Assembly (NCBI GenBank): GCA_036381495.1 | Contig: DASVCS010000016.1 | Location: 1 to 27,550 of the forward strand | Source: DASVCS01 sp036381495 | GTDB lineage: Bacteria > Gemmatimonadota > Gemmatimonadetes > Longimicrobiales > RSA9 | Length of the DNA: 27,550 bases | Direction of reading: 5' to 3' | Made by a program: the position numbers and the translations under genes | Shown: piece after piece, positions 1 through 7,848 of the stretch | Numbering within the stretch: the first letter of the stretch is position 1 | Layout: the number at the start of each line of letters is the position of its first letter | Notes under the pieces: model-generated | The model's input: the letters and a program-made list of their open reading frames with translations, nothing else | What the model was told of the DNA's origin: nothing | Databases searched by the model: none

Positions 1-80
1 CCGTCCGCGCGGTCGATGATCTGACATGCCGGGCAGTGCGGTGCGGGTGCCTGCGCCGGTACGGTGACGGGCTCACTCAT
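1..80 (-). CDS. 5' end of an unidentified gene with a CPxC motif (partial)
   Basis: An ATG at 80-78 opens a minus-strand frame that runs off the window start. The visible residues begin MSEPVTVPAQAPAPHCPACQ and continue IIDRADG. The CPAC pair preceded by a proline/alanine-rich leader suggests a small zinc-ribbon or redox-type Cys motif, but 26 residues are too few to name a family. No strong Shine-Dalgarno sequence is visible upstream. It points the same way as the VOC gene upstream of it. The call rests on the start codon, the open frame and the Cys pair. Confidence 0.4.
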   Translation of the reverse strand, partial: MSEPVTVPAQAPAPHCPACQIIDRAD

Positions 81-168
81 CGGCACAGTCTGCGCCCTAC
101 AGTGCGTCGGATACAGCACCCTGACCGATGCACGACGTGGCGCCCCGCGCCCCGCGCCCCGCGCGCCG

Positions 169-567
169 TCAGCCCAGCCGGGCCTCGGCGATCGTCGGCT
201 GGAACAGCTCCACGGGATTGCCCGACGGATCCTCCACGAGTACCTGACGGCCGCCGACCCCGTCGACGATCTCGTTGCGGAACCGTACGCCGGCCGCCCG
301 CAGCCGGCCGGCGGTCTCCTCGATGTCGGAAACCTCGATGGCGAAACGGTTCCAGCCGCCCGGCGTGGGCAGCGTCCCGTCCGGCATCGCGGCGCCACCG
401 CCGGGGCCGCCACCGGGCGCGGTGAGCACGAGCCGCAGCTCCCCTTGGGAGAGCATCGCGAACGGGGGAGCCGGGTGCATGACCTCCTCGAACCCGAGGA
501 GCCCGCAATAGAACTCGATCGCGGCGTCGACGTCGTCGACGATGTAGCGGACGCTGACCGTAGCCAT
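169..567 (-). CDS. VOC superfamily (glyoxalase/bleomycin-resistance-like) protein
   Basis: This is a 132-residue single-domain protein of the vicinal-oxygen-chelate fold, a usual length for the family. The N-terminal beta-alpha-beta module reads SVRYIVDDVDAAIEFYCGLL, and the C-terminal metal-site module ends in VEDPSGNPVELFQP, the hallmark of this fold, with Glu126 the expected ligand. The usual first His ligand near residue 6 is absent (Arg there), so it may not be a classical glyoxalase. The ATG at 567 is preferred over one nine codons upstream because a GAGGAG ribosome-binding site sits about 8 nt before it. The substrate cannot be told; family members act in detoxification, dioxygenation or ligand binding. 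It is separated from the CGNR gene by about 300 bases holding a repeat element. Confidence 0.85.
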   Translation of the reverse strand: MATVSVRYIVDDVDAAIEFYCGLLGFEEVMHPAPPFAMLSQGELRLVLTAPGGGPGGGAAMPDGTLPTPGGWNRFAIEVSDIEETAGRLRAAGVRFRNEIVDGVGGRQVLVEDPSGNPVELFQPTIAEARLG

Positions 568-684
568 CGGGGGCTCCTCCTCGTTCCAGGGCACATGGAC
601 ACGGGGTGAACCGTAGGCATTCGGCGGTGCGGCGTCAACGTGGAGGTCGGCTCACGGCCGCGCGCGAGCACTGCAAGGGGCGTG

Positions 685-877
685 CTGGAGCGGTCGTCGC
701 GTCACTTCGGAGTCGCACGCGCCCGCGAACCGAGCGCGGCGCGCGGCCGCGCGGCTCCGAAGCCGCGGGCGTGCCGCTGCTAGAGCATTTCCTCCGCCGG
801 TTCGGAGCTGCTTGACCACCCGCGCCGCACTTGCGTCCGAAGTGCACGACTCCGAAGTGATGCGGCAATCGCTCTAG
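685..877. repeat. MITE-like element with ~28-31 bp imperfect terminal inverted repeats
   Basis: The segments 685-715 and 847-877 are inverted copies of each other. The inner 17 bases (699-715 against 847-863) match at 16 of 17 positions around the core CACTTCGGAGTCG, and the match continues outward with a few mismatches to a CTAGAGC-type end. A perfect 7-bp hairpin with a CCGA loop lies inside (750-767). The right end overlaps the stop codon of the CGNR gene at 874-876. The left ~80 bases recur at 15289-15373. No transposase is present, so a non-autonomous element is an inference. Confidence 0.6.
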
Positions 878-1554
878 TCCCGGGACTCCTCGCCGGTCGA
901 GGGGGAGGCGCGACGCCGGCGGAATCGCCGCACGCGGCTCAGGTTCCCGCAATCGGCCGAGGAGCACCAGCGGCGGCTGCCGTTCCGACTGCGATCGATG
1001 AAGAGCCAGCCGCAGGGCGGGTTTCCGCATTGACGCAACCGTTCGAGGTCCGGCGACTCGAGCAGTTCGCAGGCGGCGAGCAGGATCGGGTGCAGCGGCC
1101 GGGCGAGGTCGACGGGCGAGTTCGGCCAGCGCAACACGAGCCCGCGATCCTGCTGCCACTCCGGCTCGGCCGCCTCGAGCGCGCGCACGCGGGCGGCGTG
1201 CAGCATCGCGAGGTCGTCGGAGTCCGGGGTGCGATGGTGCGCGAGCGCACTGAACACGCGGTAGACGGCTTCCCGCAGCGTGATCGTCGTTTCGAGCGCC
1301 CGCGCAGCCCGCTCCGGATGCCGCCGGGCCTCGCGCTCGAGCGCGCGCGCATCCGCGGCCGAGAGGCTCCCGGTGCGGCGCGCCCAGGCAACGAGGTCGG
1401 CGTAGCCGGTCAATCGCTCGCGCGGGCTCTCGCTCGCGTGGTCGCTCACCGTATTCGCGAAATCCAGGGCGATGTGGCCGCCGATGAAGGCGGCCCCCTC
1501 CGTTCCACTCGCCGTGCCACCTGGATCTCTCGATGGAGCCGAATGCGTCGTCAC
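874..1554 (-). CDS. CGNR/ABATE zinc-finger transcriptional regulator
   Basis: The 226-residue protein has the N-terminal ABATE region (residues ~22-160, beginning FIGGHIALDFANTV) and the C-terminal CGNR-type treble-clef zinc finger (residues 172-215), with Cys176, Cys181, Cys197 and Cys202 in the order CGNPPCGWLFIDRSRN, RRWC and CGN, followed by an Arg-rich tail. These proteins are predicted stress-responsive DNA-binding regulators in the cytoplasm. The eponymous CGNR reads CGNL here, so the Arg is replaced while the cysteines are kept. The GTG start at 1554 lies one base after the stop (1558-1556) of the DUF5916 gene and has no clear ribosome-binding site, so translation probably depends on reinitiation or coupling. 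The stop codon lies in the end of the repeat element at 685-877. Confidence 0.85.
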   Translation of the reverse strand: MTTHSAPSRDPGGTASGTEGAAFIGGHIALDFANTVSDHASESPRERLTGYADLVAWARRTGSLSAADARALEREARRHPERAARALETTITLREAVYRVFSALAHHRTPDSDDLAMLHAARVRALEAAEPEWQQDRGLVLRWPNSPVDLARPLHPILLAACELLESPDLERLRQCGNPPCGWLFIDRSRNGSRRWCSSADCGNLSRVRRFRRRRASPSTGEESRD

Positions 1555-1555
1555 A

Positions 1556-4357
1556 TCACAGGGGGAACCAGTAGCTGACCTTCAGCAACAGCGCGTTCGC
1601 CCCGGGCGCGCGAGAGAGACGGTGCAGGTCGCGGCCGAGGTCGAAGTCCGCAAGATAGTGGTCGATTCGCTCCTGTGTCCAGACGAGGAAGAGCGTCGAG
1701 CCCGGCCGAAACTCCCACCGCACGAGCATGTTGACGTGGCCGTCGCGTTCGGAGAACGCCGGGTCCGCGAACGTGAACCGCGAGGGCGCGCCGTCGTCTA
1801 CGACGTACACGCGTCGCGCCGGGTCGTACCCGAGGCGCGCGGACGTGATCGGAATCGCGCGGTCGGAAGCGCGTGGCGCGACGGGGGCGACGACGTCGCG
1901 GAACGTTTCGTATCGCCCGCTGCTCAGGAAGAGTTCCGCATAGAGCTGGAGCGTGAGGTGCGCCGAGAAGGCGTAGGTCGCGCGCGTGGTGAGCGACGCC
2001 GTCGTCTGATGCAGATCGCCCAGAAGGTAGTGCGTCCGGCCGGCCGCGTCGCGCGGCTGAGCGACGTACTGCCACGCTTCCCGGGTGGACCCCACCAGCG
2101 GCGTGATCCCGACCTGGAGACGATCCGTCACGAATGCAGAGAGGCTCGGCGAGATGCGCTCCTCGTGCGAGTGCGTGGCGGACTCGCGCACGCCTGACGC
2201 CGTGATCGAGAACTGCCAGCGGCGCCGGGTGTCCGAGTAGACCTCCGCCGTCCAGAGATCGCGTCCCGGGAGCAGGAACGCCGGGCCGCCACGCAGGACT
2301 TCGGGGTCCCGCACGGCGAACTCGTGGTCCAGCGAGAGCGACGCCCCCCAGTAGTTGCGGAGATCCACGGATGCCGTGAGGTTCGCGACGGCTGCGCGGC
2401 GCTCACCGGCGAGCGTCCACCCGATGCCGAGTTGACGGGAGCCGACCGACCAGCGGCGGATGAAGCGGCCCGGACGGTAGGCCAGGTAGCGCCAGTCCGC
2501 GACGGCAAGGAGCCAGTTCGCGTTGCGCTGGAATCCGAGGTCGTTGGCCTCGAATCCCTGGCTGATCGCGCGCAGCGCGATGCCCCACTGTAGCCGTCCG
2601 TCGACGCGCGCAACGCGCGCCTGCGCCGCGTACCCGGAGAGCGAGGTCGGTGCGACATCGCCGCCCGGGTCATGGTAGCCGTGCCGCGGCTCGCGGCGGA
2701 GCGCGCGGATCATCGACGGCGTGCCTTCCACTCGGCTCGCGAGCGCGAAGCCGGTCACCTCGTACGCGTCGTGCGCGAAACGCGCGCGCGCATCGGCGCC
2801 CACTACGAGCGCCCGATGCGCCAGCAGCGAATCGACGCCATCCGTCATGCCGCTACGCCCCACCAGCGTCCCCATCACGCCGACGGCCGCGCGCCCGTCC
2901 GCGCGCGACCGTTCGGCTCGCACGACCGTGAAGCGGGTGAGCGGCTCGACTTCGACTCGCCCCGCCGCGCCCGCGCCATCGACGAACGCGGCGTGCTCCG
3001 CGCCGGTCCACGCGTGGAACAGCCCACCCGTCCAGCCGTCCGCCGTATGGCCGGAAACCCGAACCGCGCCGAGGACGGTCGTCGCGTTCGGCTTACGGCA
3101 ATCGGTGGCGCCCGCAGGGCACGACCCCGCCGGCGGACGACCGATCCGCCTCGAGTAGAACGGACTCTCTTCCGCGAACGACGTCCCGCGTGTCGAGAAG
3201 TCGAGCGCCGAGTTGAACCGGAAGACGTCCGTCCCCTCGACGAAGAGCGGCCGCTGCTCGGGGAAAAACGTCTCGAACGTCGTGAGGTTGATCTGCGACG
3301 GATCGGCCTCGACCTGCCCGAAGTCCGGCCGGATACTCAACGCCGCGTCGACCGTCGATGTGCGGAGTCGCGCATCGACGCCCGCCGCCGGAGACAGATC
3401 CTCCCGCATCGCGCCGCCGTCGCCCGGACTCGGCGAACGCGTGGCCGTCACCGCGCTGTACGGCGTGACCTCGATGCCGACGCCCCCATCCGGGACCACC
3501 ACGCCATGCAGCTCGTTGAAGTGTGAGATGACACCCACGACGCTCGGCAGACGCGGCGACCAGTTCGATGTCTCGCCGCGATGCGGCGTGTAGCGATAGA
3601 TGTTGATCCCCCACACCAGCGCCGAGCCCGTTTCGCGCTGTCCCAACCCGAGCTGCGAGTACGGGATCCGGAACTCGGCGGTCCAGCCCTGGCCGTCGAT
3701 CCGCGCCGCGGCACCCCACACGCCGTTCCAGGCAGTGTTGTAGTCGACGTCGTCGGACCAGCTCCCATCGGCCTCGACCCCGCGTGGATTCACACCGAAG
3801 CTGTAGCCGCTCCGCCGGTCGAAACGCGGGTCGAGCTCCACGAACACCCAGTCCGAGGTGGTCTCGTCATCACGCCGCGGATACGGCGCGACGATCGAGT
3901 CCGGATGCGGATCGAACAGCCGAACCCCGACGTAGACCGCCTCGCCGTCGTAGAGCACTCGAGCCACCGTCGGAAGCGTGGCCAACTCCCCGGGGCTCGG
4001 CGCGCTCTGGACCAGGTCCGTCAGCGGCGCGCCGACGCACCAGGCGCGCTCCTCGAGACGACCATCGATCGTCGGCGCGGCCCCGGGAACCCGCGCCGCG
4101 ACCGCCACGCGCCGGCCGAGCGCCGCGCGCGTCCGGACCGCAACGGCGCCATCCGCATCCGGGGCAGCCCAGCAGTCCGCCGTGGTGGACCGCGTCTGTG
4201 CGCCGCCGGAACCGGCGCCCGCCAGCAGAAACGCCAGTACGCCGACCCCGACGCTCGGGTGGATCCTCGTCCTTCGGCCCGGTTCCATGCGACCCGCAAT
4301 CGCGCGGGCGCTGCCGAGCCACGCCGTCCGCGGGACCGTTCCGACTGGATCGTCCAT
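1556..4357 (-). CDS. CBM9-like / DUF5916 outer-membrane protein
   Basis: This 933-residue protein has a hydrophobic signal stretch (about residues 36-53, GVGVLAFLLAGAGSGGAQ), then a CBM9-like domain (~80-250) beginning PTIDGRLEERAW and including AVYVGVRLFDP and VFVELDPRFDRRSGYSF. The DUF5916 region fills the rest and is rich in alternating beta-strand patterns. The protein ends KVSYWFPL, an aromatic terminal strand typical of outer-membrane barrels. Family members of this size are common in Bacteroidota, Gemmatimonadota and Acidobacteriota; the function is unknown, with a role in carbohydrate binding or export sometimes proposed. The ATG at 4357 is chosen because GGAG lies 6 nt upstream; the ATG at 4288 lacks a ribosome-binding site but would give a more compact signal peptide. 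A promoter lies at 4400-4427. The stop runs into the start of the CGNR gene. Confidence 0.85.
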   Translation of the reverse strand: MDDPVGTVPRTAWLGSARAIAGRMEPGRRTRIHPSVGVGVLAFLLAGAGSGGAQTRSTTADCWAAPDADGAVAVRTRAALGRRVAVAARVPGAAPTIDGRLEERAWCVGAPLTDLVQSAPSPGELATLPTVARVLYDGEAVYVGVRLFDPHPDSIVAPYPRRDDETTSDWVFVELDPRFDRRSGYSFGVNPRGVEADGSWSDDVDYNTAWNGVWGAAARIDGQGWTAEFRIPYSQLGLGQRETGSALVWGINIYRYTPHRGETSNWSPRLPSVVGVISHFNELHGVVVPDGGVGIEVTPYSAVTATRSPSPGDGGAMREDLSPAAGVDARLRTSTVDAALSIRPDFGQVEADPSQINLTTFETFFPEQRPLFVEGTDVFRFNSALDFSTRGTSFAEESPFYSRRIGRPPAGSCPAGATDCRKPNATTVLGAVRVSGHTADGWTGGLFHAWTGAEHAAFVDGAGAAGRVEVEPLTRFTVVRAERSRADGRAAVGVMGTLVGRSGMTDGVDSLLAHRALVVGADARARFAHDAYEVTGFALASRVEGTPSMIRALRREPRHGYHDPGGDVAPTSLSGYAAQARVARVDGRLQWGIALRAISQGFEANDLGFQRNANWLLAVADWRYLAYRPGRFIRRWSVGSRQLGIGWTLAGERRAAVANLTASVDLRNYWGASLSLDHEFAVRDPEVLRGGPAFLLPGRDLWTAEVYSDTRRRWQFSITASGVRESATHSHEERISPSLSAFVTDRLQVGITPLVGSTREAWQYVAQPRDAAGRTHYLLGDLHQTTASLTTRATYAFSAHLTLQLYAELFLSSGRYETFRDVVAPVAPRASDRAIPITSARLGYDPARRVYVVDDGAPSRFTFADPAFSERDGHVNMLVRWEFRPGSTLFLVWTQERIDHYLADFDLGRDLHRLSRAPGANALLLKVSYWFPL

Positions 4358-4399
4358 GTCACGCTCCGGAAGGTGGTAATGATTAACAGGCGTGTATGA

Positions 4400-4427
4400 G
4401 CATTACTTCCGACTTGCGTGTTGTCAA
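4400..4427 (-). promoter_or_regulatory. predicted promoter of the DUF5916 gene
   Basis: On the minus strand a perfect -35 TTGACA (4427-4422) is followed after 16 bases by TAATGC (4405-4400). Transcription would start near 4393, giving a leader of about 36 bases that contains the GGAG ribosome-binding site before the ATG at 4357. Confidence 0.55.
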
Positions 4428-4436
4428 CCGCGGGAT

Positions 4437-4550
4437 CGGCGGCGGATCGGCGGGGCCGGCCAAAATCGGCCCAGGTCGGCGCCAGGCCGGCGGCAGGTTG
4501 GCGCCAGGGGGGCGGCGGGGGGGCGGCGGGTCGGCGGGGCCGGATGTGAC
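4437..4550. other. G-rich spacer with short direct repeats and a G-quadruplex motif
   Basis: The plus strand carries four guanine runs at 4507-4512, 4517-4523, 4528-4530 and 4536-4539 with loops of 4, 4 and 5 bases, which fits the four-run quadruplex pattern. The 13-base word TCGGCGGGGCCGG occurs twice in this spacer, near 4448 and 4531. No coding potential is visible. The region lies upstream of the DUF5916 promoter. Confidence 0.5.
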
Positions 4551-4644
4551 GGCACTGGCCGGGTGCACGCTACTCTGGCCGAGCGTAGCGATTCTCGCTC
4601 ACGGCCTCGTCATCGGCGAGGGACCCGGCGGTGGTGGCTTCGGA

Positions 4645-4680
4645 ACGTGCATGCTCGTGTTCGGAAACGTGCATGCTCGT
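4645..4680. repeat. two direct copies of a 14-bp near-palindrome, 22 bp apart
   Basis: ACGTGCATGCTCGT occurs at 4645-4658 and again at 4667-4680, within a duplicated unit of 21 and 22 bases. Each copy is palindromic except at two symmetric positions. The 22-base spacing equals about two helical turns, as in paired operator sites. They lie about 100 bases upstream of the MATE gene relic. An operator function is inferred. Confidence 0.5.
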
Positions 4681-4779
4681 GTTCGGGCGGGCAGGATTCG
4701 TGAATGAACGGCGCAGTGCCGCGCGGGTCGCCGCATCGGGGAGCGGCCGGGGCGGTGCGAGGGGGAAGGAGATCGAACC

Positions 4780-5029
4780 GTCAGCGACGGCCGCGCCGGT
4801 GCCGATGTCGGGGTGCGGTCCGGCCGCGAGCCGGCTACTGAACCGGACGCATCCACCGAATGCACACCGGCGCAGCCGGCGGCGACGCCGCGGGGCGCTA
4901 CGGCCGGTCGATCGTCGAGGGGCCGCTGGCGCCGGCCGTCCGGAAGCTCGCCCGGCCCGCGATGCCGACCAACATCGTCGGCGGACTCCAGAGCATGACC
5001 GACCACGTCATGGTCGGCCATCTCGTGGA
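4780..5029 (+). pseudogene. relic of a MATE transporter gene, first ~60 codons
   Basis: This stretch closely matches the first ~270 bases of the intact MATE gene (6325 onward), including the ribosome-binding site GGAGATCGAACC just upstream. The start codon has changed from GTG to GTC (4780-4782), a 9-base in-frame block is missing, and a 7-base deletion shifts the frame near 4893. After the shift the residues GRYGRSIVEGPLAPAVRKLA can be read, ending at HVMVGHLV, where similarity stops abruptly at about 5026-5029. The stop codon of the old yellow enzyme gene follows five bases later. It cannot make a working transporter. Confidence 0.8.
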
Positions 5030-5033
5030 GGGC

Positions 5034-6098
5034 TCACGGCCGCGCTCGCTCGTATTGCGGCGGCCACGGGACGTCCACTCCGAGCCGGTGTGCCGCCAGG
5101 AGCGGCCAGTGTGGCTGGCGCAGGAACTCGCGGCCCAGGAGGACCAGATCCGCCTGCCCATCCCGGATGATCCGGTCCGCCTGCTCGGGCTCGGTGATCA
5201 GCCCCACGGCCGCGGTCCGCACCCCGGCGTCCCGTCGCAACCGTTCGGCGAACGGGACCTGGTATCCCGGACCGACGGGGATCCGGGCGCCGGGCACGAG
5301 TCCGCCCGACGAGCAATCCACCAGGTCCACGCCGCAGTCCTTCAGCAGGCGCGCGAATTCGATGGACTCCTCGACGTTCCAGCCGCCGTCCACCCAATCC
5401 GTGGCGGAGATCCGGACGAGGAGCGGGAGGCGCTCCGGCCAGACCTCCCGGATCGCGGAGACGACTTCCAGAGGAAGGCGCACGCGGTTCTCGAACGATC
5501 CGCCGTAGCGGTCCGTTCGCTGGTTCGCAAGCGGCGAGAGGAACTGGTGCAGCAGGTAGCCGTGGGCCGCATGCACCTCCGCGACCTGGAACCCCGCTGC
5601 GAGCGCGCGCCCGGCCGCGAGCCGGAACGCATCGATCACGCCCCGGATCCCCTGTTCGGTCAGCGCTCGCGGCCGCGGGTAGCCCTCCGCGAAGGGTATC
5701 GCGCTGGGAGCCCATACGTCCTCCCACCCCCCGTGCTCGGGAGGGACCGCACCGCTCCCCTCCCACGGCCGCCAGGTGCTCGCCTTCCGCCCGGCATGCC
5801 CGAGCTGGATCCCCGCGACCGCGCCCTGCGAACGCAGGAAATCCGTGATCCGACGAAGGCCCGGCACGTGGGCGTCATCCCAGATCCCCAGGTCCTGCGG
5901 ACTGATCCGCCCCTCCGCGGCGACGGCCGTCGCCTCCGTCATCACCAGCCCGGCGCCTCCCACGGCGAAGCCGCCGAGGTGGACCAGGTGCCAGTCCTCC
6001 GCGAAGCCGTCCCGGCTCGTGTACTGGCACATGGACGACACACCGATGCGGTTCCGCAGCACGACATCCCGAATATGCAAAGAGGAAAACAACATCAT
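5034..6098 (-). CDS. old yellow enzyme, YqjM-like NADH:flavin oxidoreductase
   Basis: The 354-residue TIM-barrel FMN enzyme reduces activated C=C bonds of enones and similar electrophiles using NAD(P)H in the cytoplasm. The YqjM-class signature is present: Cys24 and Tyr26 in SSMCQYTS, the FMN-contacting stretch EATAV, GIQLGHAGRK (~96-105), His176 and His179 in HAAHGY with Tyr181, NQRTDRYGGSFENR, and the C-terminal GREFLRQPHW with an arginine-containing tail that in YqjM reaches the neighbouring subunit. Two ATG codons overlap at the start (6098 and 6095); GGAG is better spaced for the second, which would remove one residue. It is divergent from the MATE gene. Its stop lies next to the MATE relic, so it sits between two copies of the same transporter 5' end. 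The physiological substrate is unknown. Confidence 0.92.
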   Translation of the reverse strand: MMLFSSLHIRDVVLRNRIGVSSMCQYTSRDGFAEDWHLVHLGGFAVGGAGLVMTEATAVAAEGRISPQDLGIWDDAHVPGLRRITDFLRSQGAVAGIQLGHAGRKASTWRPWEGSGAVPPEHGGWEDVWAPSAIPFAEGYPRPRALTEQGIRGVIDAFRLAAGRALAAGFQVAEVHAAHGYLLHQFLSPLANQRTDRYGGSFENRVRLPLEVVSAIREVWPERLPLLVRISATDWVDGGWNVEESIEFARLLKDCGVDLVDCSSGGLVPGARIPVGPGYQVPFAERLRRDAGVRTAAVGLITEPEQADRIIRDGQADLVLLGREFLRQPHWPLLAAHRLGVDVPWPPQYERARP

Positions 6099-6140
6099 TC
6101 ACTCCGATCGACGAACCCGATGTTCCGAAACGGAGTAACA

Positions 6141-6157
6141 CACCGCGCCGCGCGGTG
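6141..6157. promoter_or_regulatory. perfect 7-bp inverted repeat between divergent genes
   Basis: CACCGCG and CGCGGTG face each other across a 3-base centre (6141-6147 and 6151-6157). An outer ACTCCG/CGGAGT pair lies at 6100-6105 and 6131-6136. They sit between the divergent old yellow enzyme and MATE starts, where an operator would be expected. A binding protein cannot be named. Confidence 0.35.
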
Positions 6158-6324
6158 GTTCCGGAGCCGGGCCGTTTCGGTGTCCGTCGGGTCGCGGCCC
6201 GCAGCTGCGCACCCTTGCGCGGGGCGGCGATGCAGGTGTACATGAAGCGGGCCCGAAGCCAGGAGGCGGCCGGACGGTCGGGCCGTGCACCGACGGGACC
6301 AGACGAACGAGAGGAGATCGAACC

Positions 6325-7848
6325 GTGAGCGATGGCCACGCCGGTGCCGATGTCGGGGTGCGGTCCGGCCGCGAGCCGGCCACTGGACCGGACGCGTCCG
6401 CCGAATCCACGCCAGCGCGGCCGGCGCAGCCGGCGGCGACGCCGCGCGCCGCGGGGCGCTACGACCGGTCGATCGTCGAGGGGCCGCTGGCGCCGGCCGT
6501 CTGGAAGCTCGCGTGGCCCGCCATGTTGACCAACATCGTCGGCGGGCTCCAGAGCATGGTCGACCACGTGATGGTCGGCCATCTCGTGGGGTTCGAGGCG
6601 AACGCCGCGATCGGCGTGGCGACGCAGATCATCATCGTGGTCATCGTCTTCATCTCATCGCTGTTCACGGGGATGAGCGTGCTCGTCGCCCGGTTCGCCG
6701 GCGCCAACGAGGAGGACAAGGTGGACCGCACGGTCTACCAGGCGTTCCTGACGGCGATCGCGCTCTCGCTCCTCGTGATGGCGCCCGCCGGCTACGTCCT
6801 CTCGCCATCGCTCCTCGATCTGGTGAACGCCGCGCCCGCCGTGCAGGAGCAGGCGCTGCCGTACCTGCGCATCATGTTCCTGTTCGGCAGCGGGATGCTC
6901 GTCTTCTTCATGCTCAGCGGCGCACTGCGCTCGGCCGGCGACGCGCGGACGCCGATGGTCCTCGGCGTCGCCATGACGGTGCTGAACGTCGTGCTGAACG
7001 TGATCCTGATCAGTGGTCTCGGCCCGATCCCCGCCTTCGGCACCGCGGGTGCGGCCATGGGGACGGTGATCGCGACCGGCCTCGTCGCACTCTACGGGCT
7101 CGCGAGGCTGTGGACCGGCGGCTGGGTCGTTTCGTTACCGCGCCGCCGCGGCTTCGCGCCGGACTGGACGATCATCCGCGCGCTTTTCCGGTTCGGCCTC
7201 CCCACGGGGATCCAGGGGATCGCCATGAACATCGGCGGCGTGTTCATGCTCTCCTTCATCGGATCGCTGGCGCAGAGCGCCGCCGCGCAGGCCTCGTTCG
7301 CCGTGTCGTATACGCAGTTGTTCTCGCTCGTCACCTGGACGTCCGTCGGACTCATGGGCGCCGCCGCGGCCGTGGCGGGGCAGAACCTGGGCGCGGGCAA
7401 GCCGGACCGCGCCATCGGCGCCGTGAGCACCGCCGCGCGCATCGGAGTCTCCGGCGCCGCCGTCGTCGGACTCCTCTTCCTCTTCCTGCCGCGACGACTG
7501 CTGGGCATCTTCGGGCTGCACGACCCCGCGGTGGTCGAGATCGGCGTGCAGCTCCTGCACGTGCTCAGCATCTCGGGACTCTTCCTCGCGGTCGCGCTCA
7601 CCTACACCGGCGGCCTCCAGGGGACCGGCGACACGAAGAGCCCGCTCTACATCTCGATCATCTCCCAGGTCGTCGTGCCGCTCGGCATCTGCTTCGTCAT
7701 CCAGCAGACGAGCACGCTCGACCCGATCGACATCTGGCTCGCCATCCTCGCCGGCCACATCACCCGCTGCGCCTTGAGCGTCGTGCGGTTCAACCAGGGG
7801 CGGTGGCGCGAGATCGTGGTGGACATCGGCGAGGCGCCATCGGGTTAG
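6325..7848 (+). CDS. MATE family multidrug/toxin efflux transporter
   Basis: The 507-residue inner-membrane protein has about twelve hydrophobic helices in two MatE repeats and would export cationic or other toxic compounds using Na+ or H+. The N-terminal ~45 residues are polar, Ala/Pro-rich and probably disordered. The first helix region reads LAPAVWKLAWPAMLTNIVGG, followed by DHVMVGHLVG. The second half carries GLPTGIQGIAMNIGGVFMLS and GLQGTGDTKSPLYISI, both typical of the family. The GTG at 6325 is chosen because GAGGAG lies 8 bases upstream. The carbonic anhydrase gene follows 56 bases after the stop, possibly in one transcript. A decayed copy of its 5' end lies at 4780-5029. Confidence 0.92.
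   Translation: MSDGHAGADVGVRSGREPATGPDASAESTPARPAQPAATPRAAGRYDRSIVEGPLAPAVWKLAWPAMLTNIVGGLQSMVDHVMVGHLVGFEANAAIGVATQIIIVVIVFISSLFTGMSVLVARFAGANEEDKVDRTVYQAFLTAIALSLLVMAPAGYVLSPSLLDLVNAAPAVQEQALPYLRIMFLFGSGMLVFFMLSGALRSAGDARTPMVLGVAMTVLNVVLNVILISGLGPIPAFGTAGAAMGTVIATGLVALYGLARLWTGGWVVSLPRRRGFAPDWTIIRALFRFGLPTGIQGIAMNIGGVFMLSFIGSLAQSAAAQASFAVSYTQLFSLVTWTSVGLMGAAAAVAGQNLGAGKPDRAIGAVSTAARIGVSGAAVVGLLFLFLPRRLLGIFGLHDPAVVEIGVQLLHVLSISGLFLAVALTYTGGLQGTGDTKSPLYISIISQVVVPLGICFVIQQTSTLDPIDIWLAILAGHITRCALSVVRFNQGRWREIVVDIGEAPSG

Noticed and set aside
4860..6245. A long plus-strand open frame across the old yellow enzyme gene
   Set aside because: Only its first ~55 codons match the MATE relic; the rest is antisense to the well-conserved oxidoreductase and has no family features.
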